A stretch of DNA of 64,000 nucleotides from Mucilaginibacter sp. SG564 (lineage in GTDB: Bacteria > Bacteroidota > Bacteroidia > Sphingobacteriales > Sphingobacteriaceae): the NCBI RefSeq assembly GCF_013149275.1, contig NZ_JABGNA010000006.1:1-64000 (forward strand), read 5' to 3'. Each line of letters begins with the position of its first letter. Position 1 is the stretch's first letter. The notes under the pieces were generated by a model. The model did not search any database. It was not told the DNA's origin and saw only the letters and a list, made by a program, of their open reading frames with translations. This document shows, one piece after another, positions 45,551-54,415 of the stretch. The position numbers were made by a program, and so were the translations under genes.

Positions 45551-46471
45551 TTATTGTTGTCGAAATCCAACCCCAATTCGTACCTCAAGGATTTTACTTT
45601 CTTTGATTAAGCAGACCTGAACTCTTTCCTTGTTTGGCAATTCATAATGGATGTTAGAAAATGAAAAATCATCACCCTGCGGTTCCATCCATTGTTGACC
45701 CAGCCCATTGATCATTCCGAATTTTTCTGTTTCGGACTCTTTCATAACAGGATATTCCCAATTTTGAGCCAATTTAAGGTAGGGTATTAAAAAATCAAAA
45801 GGCACAGGCCTATCCCAAGTTATTGGTTCCAAGTCCTGCTCCGAACAATACTGTTCTATAGCTTCTTCAGAATGCACATAAGCATGCCACATAAAGCCGA
45901 GTTCTTGGTAGTCTAACTGGCCAAAATCTAAATTTTTGTGAAGATCATATAAAGCTTTCGCCGTAGGCAAAATATCATGCGAAATCCATTGCATCATTAA
46001 ATTCCTTACTAACCTCACATGGTCATCAGCAAAATATTTAATTATTATATCAGGAAAAAGTAATAACTGCTGTTTAAGAAACTTACCTTCAATAAGATGA
46101 ATTTTAAAAAATTCTGTTTGCCGTGCTTTTTCCAGCCATTCGCGGGTGGGTGTAGTCACATATGAAGATACTATTAATAAAAAGTGATCGGCCCTCTCAA
46201 CCCTTGCCCAATTTATTTTTTCAACAACCTGATCTAAGGACAAGCCAGCGCTATGGCGCTTACATTCAACAAACCATTTTTCCTGATAAGGGCTAACTAT
46301 TGAATCTGTTATGTAGCGCTTGCCTTCGATATCCCTCCCATTATCAGAACCACCTTGTCGCCAGGCCATCGAGTGGAATTGAAATTTCACCAATAAATCA
46401 TAGCACAATTCTTCGAACTGTTTCCAATCGAGCCGCTCAAAATTTATGTCATCTTCATGAAATACCATCAA
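45551..46471 (-). CDS. Mrr-like PD-(D/E)XK endonuclease
   Basis: A 306-residue protein whose N-terminal 130 residues match the Mrr catalytic fold: FEELCYDLLVKF, GGSDNGRDIEG with Asp47, and WFVECKRH with Glu69 and Lys71. The D-(ExK) set suggests an active metal-dependent nuclease. The C-terminal part (from about 150) is helical and unrecognised, where a target or partner domain could be. Its start is eight bases after the subtilase stop, so it is the third gene of that operon. Confidence 0.82.
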   Translation of the reverse strand: MMVFHEDDINFERLDWKQFEELCYDLLVKFQFHSMAWRQGGSDNGRDIEGKRYITDSIVSPYQEKWFVECKRHSAGLSLDQVVEKINWARVERADHFLLIVSSYVTTPTREWLEKARQTEFFKIHLIEGKFLKQQLLLFPDIIIKYFADDHVRLVRNLMMQWISHDILPTAKALYDLHKNLDFGQLDYQELGFMWHAYVHSEEAIEQYCSEQDLEPITWDRPVPFDFLIPYLKLAQNWEYPVMKESETEKFGMINGLGQQWMEPQGDDFSFSNIHYELPNKERVQVCLIKESKILEVRIGVGFRQQ

Positions 46472-46479
46472 TAGCCGAT

Positions 46480-49101
46480 TTAAATTCTTTCACGAATACG
46501 TTGTTGAAGCCTTAATTGAATTTCCTCATAGATCATGGTATGTACATTTTCCCTAATTTCGAGCGTAACCGTTAAGGCGTATTTGATTGATTCCTGCCTT
46601 GACAGCCCAGAAGCGTCTTCTCTGCAACTTACTTTTATATTGATCGTATCACCGTCTTGAAATACATCCGCATATTCACCCGTCAGTACATCGTGTTGAA
46701 CGGTGCCCTTGCGACCCAACTTAAAATCATGACTATTTCTTGAAAGTGCCAGATGCCCATTATTTTCCAGGTTATCAAAAAATAAATGGGCTTTCCTGTA
46801 TTGTGCAGTTTTAAAGTTCAACGGGCTTATCCAGGCCAATGAAATAGCTAACCTCTTGTCAATATTCACCGTCCCCAAAGAAGGCGGTAACGGAAAAGAA
46901 TAGGTGTGGGCATCCTGGCCAGTACGGGTAGTTAACTCGCCAAAACCAATTAATGTAACACGATGGTCGGTGCAATACAATATCTTTTCGCTGTCAACGG
47001 TGCCATAACCTAAATAGGGATATATATTTCTCTTGACGGTTTGCGGCGAAATCCCAGGCAAGGTGCGAATGATCTGTGTGATTATTTCTTGTGCTTCCCC
47101 CCAGCTCGATCCGTGTACAAGCAATGCTTTAAGAATGACGGTAAAATATCTTTCCGGTATTTTCTGATCGTTGGGCAGTTCTTCATTTAGCTCCAGCAAC
47201 ATTTCATAAAGCTTTGCACCAAGATTTGAAGTTAATGCTGCAGCATTGCTGGTTCCTGTTAAATATCCAACTTTCTGAATATCACCCGGCGCACCGGGCA
47301 TCGCTGCTAAATTCCCGGGCGGGTGCACGATAGATTCTCCTGTTTCAATTCTCAAATGTGTTTTTTCAGGATCTGTCTGTCGTATATGTTTTCTATACAG
47401 GTGTCTGCCACCAGCCATTAATATTTCCGGCTTTATGGAGTTGTTATAGCCAAATCCAATTCTGCTAATCGGACTTAACAGAAAGGGGCTTGTAATCAGA
47501 CTTTTTCGTTGCGGGAAATTAAACGGCCCATGACTATCATTATGCGAAGAGCCGACAGTTATGGAATTAATCGACTCTGCCGGAGTTAAAATTTTACGGT
47601 CAAAGTTGCCTTCGATCATTTTTTTCAACGTGGCTGTTTGCACATCCGCCGCACTTGTCTGATCAAAATCGGCCTCCGGGATATCTAATACAATGTCATC
47701 GACCTTATTGCCTGCACTTATTATAAATAACACGTTATACTTATAGGACAACCAGTCAATTAATTTTGCCCAGGTACTGATGTTATGGTGAAAAGGCCGA
47801 AAAGGATCGCCAATAGAAAAATTAATCAGTTTTATTTGCGGTGCTGTTGGCGGGTTGCCGTCTTCACCCTCAAACATCCGTCTTACCGCCCGATGTATAA
47901 GGTCAATGGGTAATTTATCATCCGGTAAAAATTCACCTCCTGACTGGTTATTTGCTATCGGTTTCAGTATAGGCCTTACATAAATTGGCCGATTTAAAGG
48001 AGCTGATTCTTCGCTCAAATCGCCGTTTATAATAAGTGATGCCATCGCTGTTCCATGAACGCGACTTTGTGCTAAATAATTCCGTGCAAAATCATCTGGG
48101 TCGTCGACGTTTATTTTTCCAACCAATAAGGCATGATTTTCCAACGGCAGGCCATCCAACAAAGCGACAATTGGATTTAATCCCGGCTGACTTTCCGCTA
48201 CTTCGCTATTATAATCTAAAAGCTGAGGCTCTTCGGCCAGGTCAAATATGGATTGCCCTACAGGACGAAAAAATAAGATTTGCTGTGATTTTAAAAAAGT
48301 AATATTTGTGTTTTCGCTCAAATCATCGAAACTACGAATAGGCGCTTCTGCAATAAAAGCATGATAAGCAATTTCGGGTATGACGACACGGGAGTTTTCA
48401 ATTATCCGTCCATTATTTTGCTGTAGCAGAATATTCACTTCCTCGTAAGCTCGTGCATCTTTAGCGGTATCGTTTTTAAACGCTAACTCAATCTCAAATT
48501 TTACGGGATCAACCTCAAGCAGACGCATATCGTCCAAGTAGTTTTCCAGCCCGGTATCGTAAATACGATCAGCAATGCTGTACGGTCGCAGGTCTTTTAA
48601 CCGGTCAAACAAGATTCTAAATTTACTTGTTCCATGAACAAAATTTTGCTCATCCCTATTTAACTTGTATTTCTCCCAATAAGCTCGCAGTTCCCTAAGC
48701 GCGGCTTGATTAGTCATTGTAAGAAATAACCTTGCACCAAAACGTTTATCTACACGTTCACCATCCCCATTTACGGTATAAAAATTTTCATCCGGGTCAA
48801 TTTCTGACTGTAATTCACCCAAAAATTCCATGCCCGGAGTAGCGACAACTGCTTTAAAAAAATCCTTTAGGTCACCAGCGACTTCCAATACCAAAATCAT
48901 TTCTGCAACCAGGTTAGCCGGGTTGGCCCCTAAGTATGCGGTTTGATTTTCAAGTACCCGGTCTAATTCCGAAATTCGATTTTCAAATTTTTGAACTTGG
49001 GTTTCTTTTTCAGGGTATATGATATTACCGGTAAAAGGTTGTAAAGTGTCACGGGAACCGGATGATGCCCGTGGAAAGATAAGGAGTGGTTTTTTAGCCA
49101 T
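46480..49101 (-). CDS. ietS: S8 (subtilisin-like) serine peptidase, IetS-like
   Basis: An 873-residue peptidase. The N-terminal 300 residues are an unclassified extension. The S8 domain contains Asp316 (VALLDGLPLE), His349 (VHGTAMAS), oxyanion Asn465 (ISAGN) and Ser618 (GTSNAAALTS), a complete triad. No signal peptide is present, so it acts in the cytoplasm. The C-terminal third is beta-rich. Cytoplasmic subtilases encoded with an AAA+ ATPase form the IetAS pair, reported as anti-plasmid and anti-phage. The start overlaps the ATPase gene by eight bases. The symbol rests on architecture, not on a search. Confidence 0.82.
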   Translation of the reverse strand: MAKKPLLIFPRASSGSRDTLQPFTGNIIYPEKETQVQKFENRISELDRVLENQTAYLGANPANLVAEMILVLEVAGDLKDFFKAVVATPGMEFLGELQSEIDPDENFYTVNGDGERVDKRFGARLFLTMTNQAALRELRAYWEKYKLNRDEQNFVHGTSKFRILFDRLKDLRPYSIADRIYDTGLENYLDDMRLLEVDPVKFEIELAFKNDTAKDARAYEEVNILLQQNNGRIIENSRVVIPEIAYHAFIAEAPIRSFDDLSENTNITFLKSQQILFFRPVGQSIFDLAEEPQLLDYNSEVAESQPGLNPIVALLDGLPLENHALLVGKINVDDPDDFARNYLAQSRVHGTAMASLIINGDLSEESAPLNRPIYVRPILKPIANNQSGGEFLPDDKLPIDLIHRAVRRMFEGEDGNPPTAPQIKLINFSIGDPFRPFHHNISTWAKLIDWLSYKYNVLFIISAGNKVDDIVLDIPEADFDQTSAADVQTATLKKMIEGNFDRKILTPAESINSITVGSSHNDSHGPFNFPQRKSLITSPFLLSPISRIGFGYNNSIKPEILMAGGRHLYRKHIRQTDPEKTHLRIETGESIVHPPGNLAAMPGAPGDIQKVGYLTGTSNAAALTSNLGAKLYEMLLELNEELPNDQKIPERYFTVILKALLVHGSSWGEAQEIITQIIRTLPGISPQTVKRNIYPYLGYGTVDSEKILYCTDHRVTLIGFGELTTRTGQDAHTYSFPLPPSLGTVNIDKRLAISLAWISPLNFKTAQYRKAHLFFDNLENNGHLALSRNSHDFKLGRKGTVQHDVLTGEYADVFQDGDTINIKVSCREDASGLSRQESIKYALTVTLEIRENVHTMIYEEIQLRLQQRIRERI

Positions 49102-50080
49102 TTCGCAGTTGGTACTTATTGGATATTTGGTTTAGGGATTCATCAACTATTTTTTTAACGTCAACTTCTGGAAGCGACAATATATATTTCCGTTGAATAT
49201 CCAATACAAACTCCTCTATTTCAGAGAAACTTAAACCCTCCAATTTTCCCGATATAGTTCTATGCGAATGCTCTAAGCTATATTTTACACGAGATTCAAA
49301 TTTTTTAAGCCAGTTTTCAATCATTAACCGATCTGGCTTCTCAAGTTCCATACGAATTTGAAAACGACGCCAAACCGCTCTATCCAATAGTTCAGGATGA
49401 TTCGTTGCAGCAACAACTACCACATAACTCGGTAAACGGTCTATTTGTAGTAGCAGTGAACTTACCACACGCTTGATCTCTCCCGTTTCATGGGTGTCTC
49501 CTCTTTCTTTGCCAATGGCATCAAATTCATCAAAAAACAGCACACATTCCTGTGTTCTGATAAAATCAAACATGGCTTTTAGTCTTGACGCAGTTTCACC
49601 GAGGTAACTCCCAATTATACCATCATACCTGATTACGTAAAACGGCACCATAAGAGATTGAGCAATACCTTCAGCTAATGAAGTTTTGCCATTACCAGGA
49701 GCGCCTGCTAACAAAACACGATTTCTTGGTTCTAAATTATATGACCGAAGCAGGTCGCTTCTATGATGCTCCTGAACCATTTCGTCAATAACTCCCCGGT
49801 TTTCCCTATTTAATACAATATCATCAAGAGATTTACTGGGATAAATTCTAAAAAGAAAACTCTCCAGCTTTTCATCGAGTAACGTTTTGGGGACGACTTT
49901 AGAGCTTTGATCTTTTGAAAATTGCTGATTTTTTAGAATATCTGCCAACTGATCTGCAACGATATGGTGCTGCTTGTTTCGCTCTTCTGCAATTAGAGAC
50001 TCCACGACTTTGGTAAAGAGGTTTTTATCTCCAACACTTCCGGCTTTAACCAGTTTCAATAATAGATCAGCTCTTGCCAT
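49094..50080 (-). CDS. ietA: AAA+ ATPase, IetA-like
   Basis: A 328-residue FtsH/Cdc48-type AAA+ ATPase. Walker A GAPGNGKT is at residues 126-133, Walker B LFFDEFDAIG at 181-190, and the sensor region reads VVAATNHPELLD with RRFQIR as arginine finger. About 110 residues precede the core. Its stop overlaps the subtilase start, so the two are translationally coupled. In IetAS-like systems the ATPase is thought to present or sense targets for the protease. An AACATTTG box (complement of 50131-50138) may be its -7 element. Confidence 0.85.
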   Translation of the reverse strand: MARADLLLKLVKAGSVGDKNLFTKVVESLIAEERNKQHHIVADQLADILKNQQFSKDQSSKVVPKTLLDEKLESFLFRIYPSKSLDDIVLNRENRGVIDEMVQEHHRSDLLRSYNLEPRNRVLLAGAPGNGKTSLAEGIAQSLMVPFYVIRYDGIIGSYLGETASRLKAMFDFIRTQECVLFFDEFDAIGKERGDTHETGEIKRVVSSLLLQIDRLPSYVVVVAATNHPELLDRAVWRRFQIRMELEKPDRLMIENWLKKFESRVKYSLEHSHRTISGKLEGLSFSEIEEFVLDIQRKYILSLPEVDVKKIVDESLNQISNKYQLRNG

Positions 50081-50473
50081 TAGGGTTTGATTGTAAGTGT
50101 TAGGCTTTAGCCAATGTCGTAAATAATCTGCAAATGTTATAATTTTTACTCGTTTAAAATAACATTATTTTAACGGTTTTAGATTGTGAATGTTATAACA
50201 AATTGACATTAGCAAATAATGGCATTTATTACAGAGCCAACATCCTGGTAGAATTTATAGCTTAACTATTATTGAAATAGAAAGTACACAAAAAAAAACT
50301 TGATAACCAGTTAATGCATGAGCACAAGGCAGTCAGTGAAATAGATGATAAAATTCATCCACAGAACTCAATCGGATTAATTAACAATAGATAACTATTT
50401 ATTATCCTGCATCGGTACCCGTCATATATCAAGGTCGACACATCATTTGTTTCGTGATTTTTTCTTTGAAAAT
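50081..50473. other. Promoter-side gap of the IetAS-like operon
   Basis: No gene is seen in 393 AT-rich bases. AATGTTATAA occurs twice (50133-50142 and 50189-50198), 56 bp apart, upstream of the ATPase gene and may be regulator sites. The remainder carries no hairpin or frame of note. Confidence 0.4.
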
Positions 50474-51181
50474 CTACAAAGCCTTCCTTCGATAATTCGG
50501 CCAGGCACTTACCTGTCCAATCAGAGTAGTAGACTTTAACTTCGGATAATGTACTTCCACGTATTCCTTAAAAGACCTGATCGTTTCCATATTATCCCAT
50601 TCCATAGCTGTGAGGCAAAGCATCGGCCATTTTTTGGTATACATCATAAAGCTGTATAATTGCAGATAAGGTGGCGCCTTTTCAAATGCTTGTTCAATAA
50701 GCTCATTATATAGAGATTTCTTGAGTATCATTTGGAAGTCCATTATGAGATCATAAGTCACCAGATGCAACGTGCCCCATTTTATTAATTCCGCCATGTG
50801 TGGCATTTCTTTGTTGTCAAAGAATAGATACAGGAAAGTGATAAAATCGAATTCGGTTACATCACAAAGATCCTTACTGAGATAAGCATAATTTTTTTTA
50901 AATGCCTCCAATGAAAATCCGTCCTTCATTTTATCAATGACAAACCGGATCACTTCGTTCTCCTTTTCGATGATCTGTTCCATATCAGGCCCTTTAACAC
51001 TCCCATCCGGCGACTCCAGTCTATACCTGGCTTTGGAGAACAGTTCAAAATAATAGCTTTTAAAAAATATGGTCTTCCGCTCAAAAGTTACCTGCACATA
51101 TAAAGGGTATGTAAGCTGTCCGTGAAAGTCGACCTGCTTCAGGCGGTCATTCAGGTAGGTTTTGTAACTGATTTTATTCAC
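50474..51181 (-). CDS. Hypothetical protein of mobile-element type
   Basis: A 235-residue protein without recognised domain. It starts MNKISYKTYLNDRLKQVDFH and is rich in Phe, Tyr and Lys, with predicted mixed alpha/beta content and no membrane helix. It is divergent from the HTH protein that opens the mobilisation module, a place where element-specific accessory genes are common. Function unknown. Confidence 0.65.
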   Translation of the reverse strand: MNKISYKTYLNDRLKQVDFHGQLTYPLYVQVTFERKTIFFKSYYFELFSKARYRLESPDGSVKGPDMEQIIEKENEVIRFVIDKMKDGFSLEAFKKNYAYLSKDLCDVTEFDFITFLYLFFDNKEMPHMAELIKWGTLHLVTYDLIMDFQMILKKSLYNELIEQAFEKAPPYLQLYSFMMYTKKWPMLCLTAMEWDNMETIRSFKEYVEVHYPKLKSTTLIGQVSAWPNYRRKAL

Positions 51182-51363
51182 TTTTTTTTAAAATATTTTT
51201 TGATGCTATTTGGCTGCTTTTGGTGTTCGCTATTGTTAAATAACTGATGATTATTTATCAAGCTTAATCAAAAATAAGCAAACCAAATGAAGTTGCTTTC
51301 TGATTGAACAGGTCAAAATTAAACATTTGTTTTGACATATTTTATTTTATCAAAACAATGTTT

Positions 51364-51371
51364 TATATTTG
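51364..51371 (+). promoter_or_regulatory. Bacteroidota -7 box upstream of mobilisation module
   Basis: TATATTTG matches TAnnTTTG exactly and stands 100 bases before the HTH gene. A clear -33 TTG at the ideal distance is not seen, so it is a candidate only. The leader contains a small GTGG-TTCG-CCAC hairpin near 51413. Confidence 0.45.
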
Positions 51372-51470
51372 ATTTATGCGGAAGCAACTGCGATTCAATC
51401 AATTGCGGATTAGTGGTTCGCCACCCTCATAAAGTTAAGGCGGGGAGCATTATTACTTTAATTTAATACC

Positions 51471-51737
51471 ATGACATCAAATGAATTAGTTACAAAAGAG
51501 GATCTGGAAGCATTCGAGAAAAGACTCCTGGAAAAAATAGAAATTATTCTTCAGCCGGGGAAAGCACAAAGCAAGCAATGGTTGAAGAGTAAAGATGTGA
51601 GAAAGCTATTAAATATTTCAACTGGTACTTTGCAAAACCTGCGTATCAATGGCACACTTAGCTATACCAAGATTGGCGGTATGATGTATTACAAACTGGA
51701 AGACATTCATAAAGTACTGGAAGGGGGTAAACATTGA
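51471..51737 (+). CDS. Helix-turn-helix (excisionase-type) protein
   Basis: An 88-residue protein of the MerR_17/excisionase-like HTH kind common in Bacteroidota mobile elements. A coiled N-terminus (EDLEAFEKRLLEKIEIIL) is followed by WLKSKDVRKLLNISTGTLQN and LSYTKIGGMMYYKLEDI. It likely controls excision or the transfer genes that follow. Its stop overlaps the next start. Confidence 0.85.
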   Translation: MTSNELVTKEDLEAFEKRLLEKIEIILQPGKAQSKQWLKSKDVRKLLNISTGTLQNLRINGTLSYTKIGGMMYYKLEDIHKVLEGGKH

Positions 51738-52072
51738 AACCAGTGGTTAAAACAAAGGAAATCGCGATTTATGCGGAGCGGGTACGGCAAATGGGGAAGA
51801 ATCCGCATCTGCTTGCCACCCATATAAGCCTATATAATGCTTTGTTTGTTTGCTGGCAACGAAGCGGATATAATAATCCTTTTCCGGTTAATCGCAGGAT
51901 GCTCATGTCCTACAGCCGGATCGCTTCTACCGCTACTTATCATAAATGCATAAAGGAACTGGAAACTTTTGGGTACATCCATTATTACCCATCATATCAC
52001 CCGATAAAAGGTAGCCAGGTTGGGTGGCCGGAAGATAAGCGTGATAGCAAATCGGGTGATAGCGAGATATAA
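51734..52072 (+). CDS. Small element-encoded protein, replication/mobilisation type
   Basis: A 112-residue protein with a TTG start that overlaps the preceding stop codon by four bases. The core LYNALFVCWQRSGYNNPFPV and SYSRIASTATYHKCIKEL look like a winged-helix fragment as in primase- or replication-associated proteins of Bacteroidota elements. No firm family is claimed. The tight overlap supports a real gene. Confidence 0.65.
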   Translation: MKPVVKTKEIAIYAERVRQMGKNPHLLATHISLYNALFVCWQRSGYNNPFPVNRRMLMSYSRIASTATYHKCIKELETFGYIHYYPSYHPIKGSQVGWPEDKRDSKSGDSEI

Positions 52073-52145
52073 TGTTACAGAGATAACCCGATAGTAAGAT
52101 CGGCTGATAATCTGTTATAACGATAGTTAGATATAATGTTACCAA

Positions 52146-52463
52146 ATGAAGTCATACAACGAACACTCCGGCCCTTATTGCAAAACACTTTCTCCAAAGA
52201 ACTTTAATACCCTTAATATAATCTTTTACTGGAATATGCAGCCGTCAAAACGTCCTTTTCTTCTTGTAAGAAAAGGAGCAAGCGGAAGTTGGGCAGAGCC
52301 CTACTTTGCTTGCCATTTGCGCTGCAAATGGGGTTTTGCGTATCCTCCGGGGATACTTTACCGCGTTTTTACCTGCAAAGAAGAAGAAAACAGGATACTT
52401 GGCAGTATCCTTTATAAATATATAAAGGCATATAGGTCTGTACAGCCTTATGCCAACAAATGA
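52146..52463 (+). CDS. Doubtful small ORF over a hairpin array
   Basis: A 105-residue frame with many Cys, Trp and Tyr residues and no recognisable domain. It coincides with six strong hairpins (52254-52428), so its sequence is shaped by DNA or RNA structure and its coding status is doubtful. It is listed because it lies in line with the mobilisation genes and has an ATG start. Confidence 0.25.
   Translation: MKSYNEHSGPYCKTLSPKNFNTLNIIFYWNMQPSKRPFLLVRKGASGSWAEPYFACHLRCKWGFAYPPGILYRVFTCKEEENRILGSILYKYIKAYRSVQPYANK
52254..52428 (+). other. Array of six hairpins, oriT or structured RNA candidate
   Basis: Six inverted repeats follow one another. CCTTTTCTT/AAGAAAAGG has its arms at 52254-52262 and 52268-52276. 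GGGC/GCCC has its arms at 52291-52294 and 52298-52301. CCATTTGC/GCAAATGG spans 52313-52331, GTATCC/GGATAC 52340-52356, AGGATAC/GTATCCT 52392-52411 and CCTTTATA/TATAAAGG 52409-52428. Most arms are perfect. GTATCC and GGATAC words recur in two hairpins and could pair across. The array ends about 45 bases before the BfmA/BtgA-type mobilisation gene, the expected place for an origin of transfer. Confidence 0.6.
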
Positions 52464-52472
52464 AATGAAGTG

Positions 52473-53024
52473 ATGGAAGATATTAACGTAAGATCAGTAC
52501 GATACCCCATTGTGGTGGACCAGAAGTTTGAAAAGATCGCCCTTAAACTGGGGCGGACAAAGCGCCAGGTTTTTATTCAGATGGTGGACTATTTTTATAA
52601 AAGCAAGAAAGATCCTATAGACCTGAATGATGAACTGCTAAAAAATGCGCTGATGAAGAACCATCAGCAGTACATCGGTTTTATTAAAGCGCAGGAAACT
52701 ATGCTCCTCATTCCTATCAAAACAGAGGTGGATAAGGTTTCCCAATCACAGCGGAAGATCATCGACCGCTTTAATTCCGAAGTGCTGAAGCATAATGTGG
52801 ATGTGTTAAATAACCTGCAAAGCCATGCCAAAACCTTCGGGGAAGTAGCCCGCGTAATGGATGCGATCTTGAAGGTTATGAAAAGCAAGGAAACCCTGAA
52901 AGAACAGTTCCTGTTTATCCTGGATGGTTATATCAAATCCAGGGAGGCTTTTGGTATGATGACATCTGGCAGGGAAAAAGATGAACTGATCGCCATTACG
53001 AAAGAGCAGATCAGGTTATTATAA
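52473..53024 (+). CDS. BfmA/BtgA family mobilisation protein
   Basis: About 183 residues from ATG 52473 (a GTG one codon earlier is possible). It is a ribbon-helix-helix-like DNA-binding accessory protein (VVDQKFEKIALKLGRTKRQV, FIQMVDYFYKSKKDP) with a long helical C-terminus. BfmA/BtgA proteins bind oriT and assist the relaxase in Bacteroides mobilisable elements. It is 12 bases before the relaxase-like gene. Confidence 0.85.
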   Translation: MEDINVRSVRYPIVVDQKFEKIALKLGRTKRQVFIQMVDYFYKSKKDPIDLNDELLKNALMKNHQQYIGFIKAQETMLLIPIKTEVDKVSQSQRKIIDRFNSEVLKHNVDVLNNLQSHAKTFGEVARVMDAILKVMKSKETLKEQFLFILDGYIKSREAFGMMTSGREKDELIAITKEQIRLL

Positions 53025-53036
53025 CGAATCGACTTT

Positions 53037-53987
53037 ATGTTTATTAATATTACCGACAGTAAAGAAGCGGCTAACAAGGGCAGCAGCAGCGGCCTGGTTC
53101 ATTACCTGGAAAAAGAGAACCGGATTTATAATAAGGATGAACCCGAGTATTGGTTCAATGGGCAACAGGTCAGAATAGATCCATACGTGGCTATGCGGAC
53201 AATAGACAATAATATCGCCAAACTGGGTAAGGACGATGCGAAATTCTTCCTGCTTAATATCAGCCCCAGTCAAAAGGAGATCGCCTTTTTAAAAGAGCAA
53301 TACGGCGAGGATGGTGCCAAAGCCCAAATGAAAGGATTTGCCGTAAGGGTAATGGATGCCTACGCACAGAATTTTAAACGGGAGGGCATTAGCAGCCATG
53401 AAGATCTGATATGGTTTGGAAAGCTGGAAAACTACCGTTATTACACCCACAATGACCCTGCAGTCAAGCGGGGTATTAAAGAACGCGGGGATCGCAAGGA
53501 GGGTGAGCAAATGCATGTACAGGTCATTGTCAGCAGAAAAGATGCGGCTAACAAAATCAAGCTTAGCCCGATGAATACATCAAGAGGGAAGAATGAAGAT
53601 CATTCTAAAAAGATGGGGCAATTTGATCGGGTGGCTTTTAAGCAGTGTGGTGAAACGTTGTTTGACGAATTATTTGAGTTTGACAGGCTACTTAAAGAAA
53701 CAATGGCCTATGCCAATGTGCAGAAAAACGGCAGCTTGGCCGAGCGGGTGCAGATGGAAACCCAAAATCAGAAAGAAGAAGCCGCACACTCAGGCATCAG
53801 CCTTGCCGAAGATCAGCCCGGTATAGACTTAGCACCGGGCATTCATCCATATTTCCCCACCATAGATCAGCCTCTTGACGACTTTATCAGTCCTATCCAT
53901 GTCGACATCAAGGATGATGTGGATGACGAGGCTATACATGGGAGAAATCGCCATAGGAAAAGGCAGGCGAGGACTAATACACGATAA
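53037..53987 (+). CDS. DUF5712-type mobilisation protein (probable relaxase)
   Basis: A 316-residue protein of the DUF5712 group found beside BfmA/BtgA genes. MFINITDSKEAANKGSSSGL starts the domain, and EQMHVQVIVSRKD contains a histidine segment like the relaxase metal-binding motif, though with a single clear His. A catalytic Tyr cannot be picked with certainty. The tail from residue about 240 is acidic and disordered and ends in a basic patch (HGRNRHRKRQARTNTR). It implies the element can be mobilised by a helper. Confidence 0.8.
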   Translation: MFINITDSKEAANKGSSSGLVHYLEKENRIYNKDEPEYWFNGQQVRIDPYVAMRTIDNNIAKLGKDDAKFFLLNISPSQKEIAFLKEQYGEDGAKAQMKGFAVRVMDAYAQNFKREGISSHEDLIWFGKLENYRYYTHNDPAVKRGIKERGDRKEGEQMHVQVIVSRKDAANKIKLSPMNTSRGKNEDHSKKMGQFDRVAFKQCGETLFDELFEFDRLLKETMAYANVQKNGSLAERVQMETQNQKEEAAHSGISLAEDQPGIDLAPGIHPYFPTIDQPLDDFISPIHVDIKDDVDDEAIHGRNRHRKRQARTNTR

Positions 53988-54018
53988 TGACATATTTTAA
54001 TTAACCTAAAGCTTGGAA

Positions 54019-54294
54019 CTACAGGTTGAAGTTTTTCCTTGTAGGTGGGTGTTTGGGAATTTGAACTTTAAAATTGAATACTTCGGTTGGTTGAACTTCA
54101 AGAGCCTTACAAACGGCAATCAATCCACTAACTGACATATTATTTTTGCCTCTAACTATTCGATAAACTTGACTATAGCTAAACCCTGTTCGATCTTGAA
54201 TGTCTTCTAATGCTATTTTTTTCTCGCCACAAATATTCCACAATCTTTCTCTTATACTTTCTAAAGACTTTTTGTCTATGAATTGTTCACCCAT
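54019..54294 (-). CDS. XRE-family HTH regulator
   Basis: ATG at 54294 gives 91 residues; an ATG six codons upstream is possible. The HTH is ESIRERLWNICGEKKIALED, IQDRTGFSYSQVYRIVRGKN, followed by MSVSGLIAVCKALEVQPTEV. It is a single-domain repressor type. A perfect 26-bp palindrome lies 29 bases before the start and is probably its operator. It may control itself and the neighbouring SusC operon or transfer genes. Confidence 0.85.
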   Translation of the reverse strand: MGEQFIDKKSLESIRERLWNICGEKKIALEDIQDRTGFSYSQVYRIVRGKNNMSVSGLIAVCKALEVQPTEVFNFKVQIPKHPPTRKNFNL

Positions 54295-54323
54295 AAAACA
54301 AAATGACCTCATTTAATTAGAAA

Positions 54324-54349
54324 TAATTATTCCAAATTTGGAATAATTA
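54324..54349. promoter_or_regulatory. 26-bp perfect palindrome upstream of XRE gene
   Basis: Positions 54324-54349 form a perfect palindrome centred on CCAAATTTGG, with arms TAATTATT/AATAATTA. It sits in the promoter of the XRE gene. The dyad fits a dimeric HTH repressor and autoregulation. Confidence 0.65.
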
Positions 54350-54415
54350 CAAATTATATTTATGTTTGATTATTAATAAATTATGGTAAAATAGATTAAT
54401 TACAATAGATAGATT

